Source: GCA-2698665 sp047611265 (GTDB lineage Bacteria; Pseudomonadota; Gammaproteobacteria; GCA-002705445; GCA-002716945). Taken from it: a stretch of DNA of 64,000 bases. Of the stretch, positions 1 to 8,220 are shown piece by piece. Under the pieces are notes generated by a model that saw only the letters and a list, made by a program, of their open reading frames with translations, searched no databases and was not told the DNA's origin. The stretch spans positions 1 through 64,000 of the forward strand of contig JBLFWM010000004.1 in the NCBI GenBank assembly GCA_047611265.1, read 5' to 3'. Each line of letters opens with the position of its first letter. The first letter of the stretch is position 1. The translations under genes were made by a program, and so were the position numbers.

Positions 1-383
1 CTTCGCTACTTCTTCTTGGTCCACCGCTTCTAAATGGTCTAGATCCAGTGTTACCTTCGCTGCTTCTAGATGGTCTTGAATCACTATTGCCATCAGTTCT
101 TCTAGATGGTCTTGAATCACTATTGCCTTCGCTGCTTCTTCTTGGCCCACTACTTCTAAATGGTCTAGATCCAGTGTTACCTTCGCTGCTTCTTCTTGGC
201 CCACTACTTCTAAATGGTCTTGAATCACTATTGCCTTCGCTACTTCTTCTTGGCCCACTACTTCTAGATGGTCTTGAATCACTATTGCCTTCGCTACTTC
301 TTCTTGGCCCACTACTTCTAGATGGTCTTGAATCACTATTGCCTTCGCTACTTCTTCTTGGTCCGCCACTTCTTCTTGGTCCA
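1..383 (-). repeat. 54-bp in-frame tandem repeat in helicase tail
   Basis: Read on the minus strand, this encodes repeated copies of the 18-residue unit GPRRSSEGNSDSRPSRSS. About four near-identical full units lie at the right; shorter rearranged units (SRRTDGNSDS, EGNTGSRPFRS) lie toward the left edge. The DNA copies are nearly identical, which points to recent expansion by slippage or unequal recombination. It is coding DNA, not a CRISPR array. Confidence 0.85.
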
Positions 384-1573
384 TTACTTGTAGAAAAACT
401 TCTTCCAGATCTCGAAGATTGATGTTGACCACCACTTCTTTTTCTAACAGACCTACTATTTTTACTAGAGCCAGATGGTTTTTTTGCTGTTTTAGGATTT
501 AGTAAATAATCAATTTGATCCCATAGCGGTTGTTCTTCTGGAGAAATAAAACAAATTGCTGAACCCTTTGATCCCGCTCTTCCTGTCCTTCCAATCCTAT
601 GCACATAATCTTCAGCTACTTGAGGTAAGTCATAATTAATAACATGCTCGATGTGATCAACATCTAAACCTCTTGATGCAATATCGGTGGCAACTAATAC
701 TTTGAATTTCTTGTTTCTAAAGCCACTCATAACTTTATCTCGTTTATTCTGATTCAAATTACCATTTAACGCATCAGCTTTAAATCCATCATTTGTTAGA
801 TTCTTTGCCATTCTTTGCGTTCCATGTTTTGTCTTAGCAAAAATTAATACCGAGCCATCTCTTTGACTTAATTGGTTTAATAACTCAACATATTTTTTAT
901 TATGATCAATGTTTAATGTTTCATGAGCAATATTTGTCAGTAAAACTTCGTCAGACTCTATAGCTATTCTTTCTGGGTTATGAAGATATTTTTTTGACAG
1001 TTGCATTATCTTAGAAGGTAAAGTTGCTGAAAAAAGTAAGGTCTGTCTTTCTGAGGGCATATACTGCAATGTTTGGTCGATTTGAACACCAAAACCCATA
1101 TCAAGCATTCTGTCTGTTTCATCTAATACTAAATATCCACAATCCATTAAATCTAAAGTTTCTCTCTCAAGATGATCATTAATTCTTCCAGGCGTTCCTA
1201 CTATTATACGAGGGCCTTTTCTCAACTGATTTAGTTGCTTGCCCATTGCTTCTCCACCAATCAAACATGCTGTTCTTAATGAGTTCTCATAACCTATAAG
1301 CTGATTAACGACATCAAGAACTTGTCGCGCTAATTCTCGTGTTGGTGTCATTATTAAAGCTGTCATGTTTTCATTTTTTGATAATATTTCTACCATCGGA
1401 ATACAAAATGCAGCTGTTTTACCAGTGCCTGTTTGCGCAGAACCAAGTATATCTTTGCTTTGCAAAGCAAAAGGTATAGTTTGTGCTTGGACTGGAGTTG
1501 GTTTTGAAAAGTTCATTTTAGCTAGAGCTAAATTCAAATTTTCGGAAAGATTGAGGCTTTCAAAATTATTCAT
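1..1573 (-). CDS. DEAD-box ATP-dependent RNA helicase (3' end beyond window)
   Basis: ATP-dependent RNA helicase acting on structured RNA in the cytoplasm. The frame opens at an ATG read leftward from 1573 and runs off the left edge (about 524 codons visible). RecA-like domain 1 shows motif I AQTGTGKT (about residues 46-53), PTREL, GTPGR, motif II (about 151-154) and SAT. Domain 2 shows SRGLD and HRIGRTGR (about 322-329). Motif II reads DETD, not DEAD. From about residue 395 the tail is a tandem Arg/Ser-rich repeat, as expected for an unstructured RNA-binding extension of RhlE/CsdA-like helicases. The ribosome-binding site is weak, and about 265 bp of non-coding DNA precedes the start. Family is certain; which paralog (rhlE, csdA, srmB) is not. 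Confidence 0.93.
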   Translation of the reverse strand, partial: MNNFESLNLSENLNLALAKMNFSKPTPVQAQTIPFALQSKDILGSAQTGTGKTAAFCIPMVEILSKNENMTALIMTPTRELARQVLDVVNQLIGYENSLRTACLIGGEAMGKQLNQLRKGPRIIVGTPGRINDHLERETLDLMDCGYLVLDETDRMLDMGFGVQIDQTLQYMPSERQTLLFSATLPSKIMQLSKKYLHNPERIAIESDEVLLTNIAHETLNIDHNKKYVELLNQLSQRDGSVLIFAKTKHGTQRMAKNLTNDGFKADALNGNLNQNKRDKVMSGFRNKKFKVLVATDIASRGLDVDHIEHVINYDLPQVAEDYVHRIGRTGRAGSKGSAICFISPEEQPLWDQIDYLLNPKTAKKPSGSSKNSRSVRKRSGGQHQSSRSGRSFSTSNGPRRSGGPRRSSEGNSDSRPSRSSGPRRSSEGNSDSRPSRSSGPRRSSEGNSDSRPFRSSGPRRSSEGNTGSRPFRSSGPRRSSEGNSDSRPSRRTDGNSDSRPSRSSEGNTGSRPFRSGGPRRSSE

Positions 1574-1838
1574 TAATTTCTCTTATGTTCGTTAAATACA
1601 CGTTAGTAGAAGATATCCACCAACTGTTATTTAAATAACATATTACTGAGGCTCTTCTCAAATTACATTTATTCCATGTAACTGTGGCTACTTTTTAACA
1701 GTTAGAGCGCAAGAACACAAGCTATAATTAAGAAAATAGATGAAATTAGTTAATTAAAGCTAGATTTATAAATTTAGTAGGTAAAATTTAACTATAATAG
1801 CCTTAGGATAATAGACCTTAGAGAGTAATTTATTTCAA

Positions 1839-2597
1839 TTATAAGCTATCTAGATTTTTTTGAGCCAAAAGAAACTCTGGGTCAATTTCTAATGATTTAT
1901 TGAACATATTTTTAGCATTTTTATTATCTTCCAGACCTTTATATGCAACACCCAAACTATTAAAAACTTCTTTCGACTCTAACCCCATATCGATAAGCTC
2001 ATTTAAATGCTTCATAGATTCATTAAATTTGCTGTTTTTAATAAAATAGTTTGCAATATTAAGTCTAGGATAAATCTCATTAGGCACAAGCTCTATGGTT
2101 TTTTTATAATGATACTCTGCTTCATGATTATCCATGCTGTTAAAAAGATTTGCTAAATTATTATGTGCTTCAGAAGAGTTATTATCTATTTCTATAGCTG
2201 CCGTATAATTAGTAACGGCTTTCTCAAAATTAAACATATCAGTATATATAATTCCTAATGAATAATAAGACTGGAATAATTTTTTATCAATTTTTAATGA
2301 CTTCTTAATAGCATTGACAGCTAATTGATGTTCACCCATAGAATGCAATAAGCTTCCATAATTACTATGGAAGACAGCTTGGTCTGGTGCTTTATTAATT
2401 GCTTTTTCAATATGCATTTTTGCAGATTCAAAATCACCCTCGGCCATAAATATAAGCGAGATTAAATGATGTGCATTAGGCTCTGAATCATCAACGGTTA
2501 GAATTTTATTATATAATTCTTTTGCTTCTTCAAAACGATTTTGTTTGTGAAGATCCATCGCTTCGGCAAAAGCCTGTCTGACTAAAAATTTAGACAT
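1839..2597 (-). CDS. Tetratricopeptide-repeat protein
   Basis: A 252-residue protein made almost entirely of TPR units of about 34 residues, with typical positions such as 'AHNNLANLF' and 'VFNSLGVAYKGL'. TPR superhelices are protein-protein interaction scaffolds; no catalytic domain or signal peptide is visible. Its start overlaps the end of the upstream TPR/glycosyltransferase-like gene by 8 bp, so the two are translationally coupled and probably work together. Specific function cannot be read from the sequence. Confidence 0.8.
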   Translation of the reverse strand: MSKFLVRQAFAEAMDLHKQNRFEEAKELYNKILTVDDSEPNAHHLISLIFMAEGDFESAKMHIEKAINKAPDQAVFHSNYGSLLHSMGEHQLAVNAIKKSLKIDKKLFQSYYSLGIIYTDMFNFEKAVTNYTAAIEIDNNSSEAHNNLANLFNSMDNHEAEYHYKKTIELVPNEIYPRLNIANYFIKNSKFNESMKHLNELIDMGLESKEVFNSLGVAYKGLEDNKNAKNMFNKSLEIDPEFLLAQKNLDSL

Positions 2598-3963
2598 TTA
2601 CGAGTCTCCCTTGAATTTCATTAACAACATTAGTCCAATCACCTGATGTTTCTTGCCTAAATAATTCCAATGATGGGTACCACGGAGTAGTACTCTTGTA
2701 ACTTAAATCCCATAAGTATTTTGGCACTGCTGATAAAATTAAACATGTAGGAATATTTAAGCTCCCCGCTAAGTATGCTAAATCACTTTCAATACAAATT
2801 ACTAGATCTAAATTTTGAATAATGCCAGCCAATATATCGATATCTTTTATTTGATCTAAATTAATAAAATTAAAACTCTTGTTACTAATGAGACTACTGA
2901 TATCTTTTTCAGGTATAACTGTCTGCTTAGAAGCAGAAGAATTCATGTCTGGATTTAAAAGATAACCTATATTTCTTTTATCTGGTAAAATTTCAGAAAA
3001 ATTCTCTTTATCTATTTCTAAATAAGGATGAGTCTGGGTATCCATTTTTGGATTCCACTCAAGAACTTTTGGAATAGAGAGTAAGTAAGTATAATAATCA
3101 CAGTCAGGAATTTCGTCATCATAACTAATAACCTTATCAATCCATTTTTGTGATTCAAGAATTTTTTTAAGCTCACCCTGCGTCATCATAATTATCTTAG
3201 CTCCATCCAATGCAAGCTGTTTAGCAAACCTTATAAATAATAAAATCTCACCAATAGATTGCTCTGTTGCAATCACTAATGTTTTACCAGATACATCTTG
3301 TCCTGCCCAGCGTGGCTTCTTGAATTTTATTTCATAAACTTGAGCTGGTAGTTTTAATCTCCACTCATATTCATTCCAACCTTCGGTATAATTACCAGTC
3401 AATAAATAACACATTCCTAAATTAATGTGAGGCTCTATATATTCCGGATAAGTATTAATGCATGCTTTATAAAAATCTATTGCTTGATTAAACTTTTTTA
3501 ACTCTTCGTAAATAACTCCAACCATTAACTGACAACCTATATGATCTGGCGTGATCTCCAAACATTTTTTAAATGATGACAAAGATTTTTCATGCTGAAG
3601 AGTTTGTCTATATGCTTCACCTAAATAAAAATGAACCTGAGAGATATCATCTTTTAATTTAATAATTTTTTTAAATACTTGTATAGATTCTAAATAGTCT
3701 TTTTTTGAACTTAAAACGCAACCAAGAGAAATCAGTGTACCTATATTATCAGGGCTTACCTCTAAAGATTTATTAATGTATGAAATACTTTCATCAAATT
3801 TTCTTTCGCCCATTCTTATACAGCCAACAATATGATTAGCATCAGCATCATTATCTCTAGACAATAGCTCTAGGCAAATTTTTTCAGCCTCTTTAAAATT
3901 ATTTTGGCTGAAAGCATTTATGGCTTTAATAACTTCAGGCTTCTGTATTGGGTTCTCTGGCAT
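2590..3963 (-). CDS. TPR protein with GT-B glycosyltransferase-like C-terminus
   Basis: A 457-residue protein. Residues of about 1-200 are TPR units, followed by the linker motif GWNEYEWRLKLP and 'KPRWAGQDVSGKTLVIATEQ'. These introduce a GT9-like (heptosyltransferase-fold) domain common in bacterial TPR-glycosyltransferases. The C-terminal segment (ESDLAYLAGSLNIPTCLIL, then WYPSLELFRQ, then GDWTNVV) matches the end of that family. The usual glycine-rich EQGxGD motif is altered to EQSIGE, so activity is uncertain. It overlaps the following TPR gene by 8 bp. A role in sugar transfer to protein or envelope glycan is an inference. Confidence 0.75.
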   Translation of the reverse strand: MPENPIQKPEVIKAINAFSQNNFKEAEKICLELLSRDNDADANHIVGCIRMGERKFDESISYINKSLEVSPDNIGTLISLGCVLSSKKDYLESIQVFKKIIKLKDDISQVHFYLGEAYRQTLQHEKSLSSFKKCLEITPDHIGCQLMVGVIYEELKKFNQAIDFYKACINTYPEYIEPHINLGMCYLLTGNYTEGWNEYEWRLKLPAQVYEIKFKKPRWAGQDVSGKTLVIATEQSIGEILLFIRFAKQLALDGAKIIMMTQGELKKILESQKWIDKVISYDDEIPDCDYYTYLLSIPKVLEWNPKMDTQTHPYLEIDKENFSEILPDKRNIGYLLNPDMNSSASKQTVIPEKDISSLISNKSFNFINLDQIKDIDILAGIIQNLDLVICIESDLAYLAGSLNIPTCLILSAVPKYLWDLSYKSTTPWYPSLELFRQETSGDWTNVVNEIQGRLVNV

Positions 3964-3983
3964 ATAATATTTTTCTTAATCAT

Positions 3984-4010
3984 AAAAAAAGAGGGCCTAA
4001 GCCCTCTTTA
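3984..4010 (-). terminator. Rho-independent terminator after the DUF1326 gene
   Basis: Read on the minus strand: AAAGAGGGC, a TTAG loop, GCCCTCTTT, then a T run. It sits just downstream of the DUF1326 gene (stop near 4026) and before the TPR gene starting at 3963, separating the two transcription units. Confidence 0.85.
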
Positions 4011-4025
4011 AAATTTATTTTTTAA

Positions 4026-4625
4026 CTATGCTTGGTAAGCAAATGGTCCTGATAAACCAACTCTGTCAGGAGTAGTATTCCACGATCTACCATGATCTGA
4101 AAATTCTTGTTTACTCGTAACATTAACATCAACTGGAAATCCAGGGTTAATCGCTAATGGATGAAAGTTACATTGTGCGATTTTACCGTCACCACTTTCA
4201 ACACCAGCCATTTCCCAACCACCAGCACCACTAACTTGAAGCATTTTTTTACCGCTATCAATGCTGCATTTAATATCAGCTTTTTTAACACCAATGATTT
4301 CACCAACTAAGCTTGCTATGACGCCTAAATGGCCGCCATGTTTTCCACTCCATAATTCAACAATTGCATCATGTTGCGCATCGCTTGCATTTTTATCAAC
4401 ATATAATGCTAACTGAAAGCCGCCTTCTGTTAAAACAGCAGGTGCATGCAACCATGCAGAAACTTTTAAGCCATCAAGTTTGACGTCACCTAAATTACCT
4501 GTTTTGATATCCCATATCAACATTGCCTCGCAGAACCCTTTTGTTGGGGCCTGAAGAAAAATACAAGGACACATCAGGTCGCAATTACAACTTTCCGCAT
4601 AATCCCCTTTAATACTCCAACTCAT
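4026..4625 (-). CDS. DUF1326 family protein
   Basis: A 199-residue soluble protein. The N-terminal motif SCNCDLMCPC (about residues 12-21) and the following 'GFCEAMLIWDI' are diagnostic of DUF1326, a family of unknown biochemical role found in many proteobacteria. The clustered Cys residues suggest metal or redox chemistry, but that is inference. No signal peptide or membrane segment. It is monocistronic, with its own terminator and a divergent neighbour. Confidence 0.85.
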   Translation of the reverse strand: MSWSIKGDYAESCNCDLMCPCIFLQAPTKGFCEAMLIWDIKTGNLGDVKLDGLKVSAWLHAPAVLTEGGFQLALYVDKNASDAQHDAIVELWSGKHGGHLGVIASLVGEIIGVKKADIKCSIDSGKKMLQVSGAGGWEMAGVESGDGKIAQCNFHPLAINPGFPVDVNVTSKQEFSDHGRSWNTTPDRVGLSGPFAYQA

Positions 4626-4770
4626 ATCAATTCTCCTAAATACTTATATATTAATAATCACATATTACCCCCAACAAATCCACTACTAGTAGTAAGCTAG
4701 AATATTAGGAAACTCTAATGCATAAGCTGTTCTTATCAGTGTATTTCTCCATAAATAGGGGATCAGGAAT

Positions 4771-5271
4771 ATGCTAGGATGGCTTATGAAGCTCATGTCT
4801 AAAGATAAATTTTTGAAAAAGCCATTAATAGCTGGGGTTATGTCTATTGAATATACAAGTGAAGATAAAACCTCTGGTGTTCAAACATTTGAAAACGGTG
4901 ATATCTATACAGGATCTTTTTTAGATGGGGAAAAACATGGCCATGGACTATTAGAGACTCGTAGCAAAAGAACCTATGATGGTGGATGGGCAAATGATGT
5001 GCCTCATGGTTTTGGTGTTAATACTTTCCCAAATGGGAAAATATATAAAGGTGAATATAAACTAGGAAGACCATACGGTAATGGGCAATGGATCTATAGC
5101 GATGGGAAAACTTATTCTGGAACCTGGGTTAAGGGTGAGTTCATAAATGAGAATAATAAAAAAGATACTCTTGATTTTAGGATCGTAACGTTTCTGATAA
5201 ATATATTAGTTATAGGTTTTATGGTATCTGTTGTTGGGTTTTGGGTCTTAAGTTTTCTAAAACTTATATAA
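4771..5271 (+). CDS. MORN-repeat membrane protein
   Basis: A 166-residue protein with three to four MORN repeats of about 23 residues in the middle (forms such as YTGSFLDGEKHGHG, YDGGWANDVPHGFG, YKGEYKLGRPYGNG and YSGTWVKGEF). A single hydrophobic segment near residues 140-164 likely anchors it in the membrane. MORN repeats often mediate lipid or protein contacts. The ATG follows a purine-rich GGGGATCAGGA site. Its TAA shares one base with the ATG of the next gene (TAATG), indicating co-translation with the alkyltransferase. Confidence 0.8.
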   Translation: MLGWLMKLMSKDKFLKKPLIAGVMSIEYTSEDKTSGVQTFENGDIYTGSFLDGEKHGHGLLETRSKRTYDGGWANDVPHGFGVNTFPNGKIYKGEYKLGRPYGNGQWIYSDGKTYSGTWVKGEFINENNKKDTLDFRIVTFLINILVIGFMVSVVGFWVLSFLKLI

Positions 5272-5720
5272 TGGATGAATGTATATTCAAAACTAAATTG
5301 GCAAATGTACTAATCCAAGTAGAAGATAAGTTAGTAACAAAGATTTGCTTTACTAAAAGAAAAATTAAACTATCTAAGCATCCCCACTTAATAAATGCTA
5401 AAAAACAGGTAATTGAGTATACCCAAGGTAAAAGAAAAATATTTACTTTTAAACTAAATCCAAAAGGCACCTTATACCAAAAGAAAGTCTGGCAAGAATT
5501 GCAAAAAATACCGTACGGGGAATCTGTTTATTATTCTTCTATAGCAGAGAAAATACAAAGCTCACCCAGAGCAGTAGGCAATGCATGTGGAGCTAATAAG
5601 TGTTTACTTATAGTACCCTGCCATCGTGTAGTTTCTAAGAATAATAATAAAAACAATAAGTTTTCTAGTTTTGGTGGATTAATACATAAAAATAAGTTGC
5701 TTAGGCTTGAAATTTATTAG
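5271..5720 (+). CDS. ogt: Methylated-DNA--[protein]-cysteine S-methyltransferase
   Basis: A 149-residue O6-alkylguanine-DNA alkyltransferase that removes alkyl groups from guanine in a suicide reaction. The active-site motif PCHRV (residues 116-120, Cys117) is intact. The helix-turn-helix segment 'RAVGNACGANKCLLIVPCH' precedes it, and SSFGG follows in the substrate-binding loop. The ATG at 5271 overlaps the MORN gene's stop; an in-frame non-ATG start 30 bases upstream would lie inside the MORN gene and is less likely. At 149 residues it is close to the Ogt family size. Confidence 0.92.
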   Translation: MDECIFKTKLANVLIQVEDKLVTKICFTKRKIKLSKHPHLINAKKQVIEYTQGKRKIFTFKLNPKGTLYQKKVWQELQKIPYGESVYYSSIAEKIQSSPRAVGNACGANKCLLIVPCHRVVSKNNNKNNKFSSFGGLIHKNKLLRLEIY

Positions 5721-5754
5721 ATTTCCATGTTATTTTGAACTTAAGGGGTAATTT

Positions 5755-6663
5755 ATGAATTTGATAAGAGCGTCAGTGCTGCTATTTTTTTCGAATGTTG
5801 TGATGGCTGGTGGTGCTATAAAATCTGCAATAGAATCAAATGCCTATAATGCTACAAACCAAGCATTTAGTCATGGTAATTCCGCAATTGAATCATGGGC
5901 GCGAGATAATATTTCTAGCCTTCGTTTAATAGAACTCGAGACAAAGATAAGAGATTCTGCTAAACCTCATTTTAGATTACTCAGTGTATTTGAATTAACT
6001 GGTAATGATCATAATGCATTGTTAAGTCAATTTTCTTTCTCTACATTTGATGATAGAGAAACTCTTAATGCTGGAATTGTATATAGAACATTTAACTCAA
6101 ATAAAACTGTTTTATATGGAACAAACCTTTTCTTTGATAAACAACTTCATACAGGCCACCAAAGACTTGGAATAGGTTTTGAAGTAAAATCTTCCGCATA
6201 TGACTTTAATCTTAATTTTTATGAAGCACAATCTGATAGGCATCAAATTGGTGGAGTCCCTGAGGTTGCAGCTTCTGGATATGATGCTGAAATAGGAATG
6301 GCAATGCCTTATCTTCCATGGGCAAAACTTTATTATAAAACTTATCAGTGGAGCAGCGAAACACTTGATATAAAGAATGGAGAAAACCTAAGTATTTATA
6401 TGGAACCAACATCTAAATTTTCTATAGAAGCAGGTAGACAAAATGACAGTAACACAGCAGGAGTTAAATCCTATGTTAAATTCAATTACATTATTTGTTG
6501 TGGTGACGAGAATAGCAGACCTTCATTGTTTACCGTATCATCGAAAGCATTTAATTATGCTCCTCTAGATAATAGACGTATGTATGAAAAAGTAAGAAGG
6601 GAAAATAATATAATTGTACTCAGAGGCGGCGGCGGAGTAGACGTAACAGCAAGTGGATATTAG
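5755..6663 (+). CDS. Inverse autotransporter (intimin/invasin-type) beta-barrel protein without passenger
   Basis: A 302-residue protein with a short signal peptide (cleavage near VMA-GG). An inverse-autotransporter beta-domain follows: alternating strands including 'NAGIVYRTFNSNKTVLYGTNLFFDKQ' in part, then 'HQRLGIGFEVKSSAYDFNLN' and 'ASGYDAEIGMAMPYLPWAKLYY', typical of the type Ve barrel. It ends with a linker like that of intimin (VRRENNIIVLRGG), after which intimin would continue into Ig-like passenger domains. Here it stops within about 15 residues. The next gene starts one base after the stop and encodes a secreted protein, so a split two-protein arrangement is possible (inference). Confidence 0.8.
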   Translation: MNLIRASVLLFFSNVVMAGGAIKSAIESNAYNATNQAFSHGNSAIESWARDNISSLRLIELETKIRDSAKPHFRLLSVFELTGNDHNALLSQFSFSTFDDRETLNAGIVYRTFNSNKTVLYGTNLFFDKQLHTGHQRLGIGFEVKSSAYDFNLNFYEAQSDRHQIGGVPEVAASGYDAEIGMAMPYLPWAKLYYKTYQWSSETLDIKNGENLSIYMEPTSKFSIEAGRQNDSNTAGVKSYVKFNYIICCGDENSRPSLFTVSSKAFNYAPLDNRRMYEKVRRENNIIVLRGGGGVDVTASGY

Positions 6664-6664
6664 A

Positions 6665-7516
6665 ATGAAAAAAATTATACCTATATATTTAATGATTATG
6701 ACATCTGTGTTTCTAATCACACCAAATAGTGCTCATGCGGAGTGTGCTATTGACGGGAGTGATGTTGTGACAGTAACTGATAATAACTGTTCAGTCCAAC
6801 CCGCTAGTTATGGTATCACCATGTATCAATTATATTTATGCACATCAGCGCCAACTGCTCCAACGACTTCGGCAGCTGGAGTTTATACTTCATGCAATCT
6901 AGTTCTTAGTTTAGATTCTGGAAGCAGAGTAGACATGACTGGGACTGGTAATGCAGGATCTTTTCCTGGAGCAACTTTTACGCGTCCTCCTCCTGCAACA
7001 TATACACATGGCTACATGTTATTAGATAATGTGTTCTATGTTAAACATGCTGCTAAATTCAATGAATCAAAAGAGGGATCAAAATCTGGAACTGATAATG
7101 GCGTATTTTGCGCAACAGAAGCAGGAACAGGAGATGAAAGCACTGGAGCATCGACTTCATGCGGTTCTTCTGCAATAACAGCAGGTGAATGGGGAGCTCA
7201 GCTAACAAGTTTTAATGGTTCGGCGTCTTGCGTTGCTACTGTATCAGTAAGTAATTTAGGTAGCACAAGTAACAGCATTACGGGTGTTCTTGAAACTAGC
7301 GCAGGAATAAGAACTGCAGATTGCTCAGATGTTGATAAGCTAGCAGGTATTCAGACATTTGGAACACCAATTGTTATCACTAAGGATTTAAAATCATTTA
7401 ATGTCGCATTTCAAGTGAGCGAGGGCATGACGATTTGGGAAAATGGCGCTACACCACCAGTAATTAATATGGGTAGTGGGCCGTTTCAAGCGATAATCAC
7501 AACAACAGATTATTAA
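6665..7516 (+). CDS. Secreted Cys-rich protein paired with the inverse autotransporter
   Basis: A 283-residue protein starting at the ATG one base after the barrel gene's stop; an in-frame GTG at 6653 would overlap that gene. It has a clear signal peptide (MKKIIPIYLMIMTSVFL, cleavage near AHA-EC). The mature part is rich in Gly, Ser and Thr and carries eight Cys (in ECAID, NNCSV, LCTS, TSCNL, VFCAT, TSCGS, ASCVA and ADCSD), suggesting disulfides in the periplasm or outside the cell. No domain is recognised. Tight linkage implies function with the barrel, perhaps as a surface or fibre subunit; this is inference. Confidence 0.75.
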   Translation: MKKIIPIYLMIMTSVFLITPNSAHAECAIDGSDVVTVTDNNCSVQPASYGITMYQLYLCTSAPTAPTTSAAGVYTSCNLVLSLDSGSRVDMTGTGNAGSFPGATFTRPPPATYTHGYMLLDNVFYVKHAAKFNESKEGSKSGTDNGVFCATEAGTGDESTGASTSCGSSAITAGEWGAQLTSFNGSASCVATVSVSNLGSTSNSITGVLETSAGIRTADCSDVDKLAGIQTFGTPIVITKDLKSFNVAFQVSEGMTIWENGATPPVINMGSGPFQAIITTTDY

Positions 7517-7531
7517 TTTATATCTATAATA

Positions 7532-7753
7532 TTAGCTAACAAAACCCTTTATCGGCTTCATGAAAGCACTGATAATTTCTTCCTGATTCATATAAACAAA
7601 ATAAAAATAAAAAAGAACAGAGAATACTCCAACAATTTTCTTATTAATAATTTTATCTAATCTAGAAAATACACATAGACATTGAGCAAAAGTATATGCG
7701 AAATATCCAATAGCCCCAAAAAATAAAAACCCAATTAAACCTAAAATAATCAT
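7532..7753 (-). CDS. Small membrane protein, unknown function
   Basis: A 73-residue protein with two predicted transmembrane stretches (about residues 2-27 and 40-55) separated by a short charged loop (SRLDKIINKK). It follows a lipoprotein gene on the same strand by about 20 bp. No family recognised. The reading frame is long relative to this AT-rich background, but the call rests only on length, hydrophobic pattern and position. Confidence 0.5.
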   Translation of the reverse strand: MIILGLIGFLFFGAIGYFAYTFAQCLCVFSRLDKIINKKIVGVFSVLFYFYFVYMNQEEIISAFMKPIKGFVS

Positions 7754-7774
7754 AATTACAAGATAACTAGTTTC

Positions 7775-8203
7775 CTATTCTAAAACAACTGTAATTTTTC
7801 TATTTAGATCGCAGGTGGCTTGGTCGTATCTCAAAAAGTTCATAAATGCACCCATTGGAGTTATAGAGTCAACAGCACGATCAAATAAATAGCCTAGTCC
7901 AGAAGTAATAAGCATGTTTCCTGTTTCGCTACCATTAGTTTCTTCGATAATGCCATGACTACCATATAAGTCTCCTGCTTTACAAACAACATTAATTGAT
8001 GAGCACGCAGTGTTGAATATAATTTTTTTTGGAGACAAGATATCAAGCTTAGAAGAGGATGAATATAAACTGCATACCGCATCAATAGGCTTTTTTTCAA
8101 TATCAAGTGTAACTAAGTTAATATTCAACGAATATTCTTTTGGTTGCAGCGACGCGCAAGAAGTTAATAACAGCAAGAAAGAGCATAAGGTTGTTTTTAT
8201 CAT
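7775..8203 (-). CDS. Putative lipoprotein, unknown function
   Basis: A 142-residue protein with an N-terminal signal and lipobox (LLLLTSC, Cys at about residue 16), so it should be lipid-anchored in the envelope. The start has an AGGGA site upstream. The remainder has several Cys and no recognised domain. It lies just downstream of ispA and upstream of a small membrane protein, all on the minus strand. Confidence 0.7.
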   Translation of the reverse strand: MIKTTLCSFLLLLTSCASLQPKEYSLNINLVTLDIEKKPIDAVCSLYSSSSKLDILSPKKIIFNTACSSINVVCKAGDLYGSHGIIEETNGSETGNMLITSGLGYLFDRAVDSITPMGAFMNFLRYDQATCDLNRKITVVLE

Positions 8204-8220
8204 TATTAACTTTCCCTATA

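Noticed and set aside
1..383. CRISPR-like array
   Set aside because: Units are in-frame multiples of three with no variable spacers, and continue a helicase reading frame.
48..422. Leu/Pro-rich repeated frame on the plus strand
   Set aside because: It is the antisense of the helicase's Arg/Ser repeat tail; repetition comes from the coding repeat on the minus strand.
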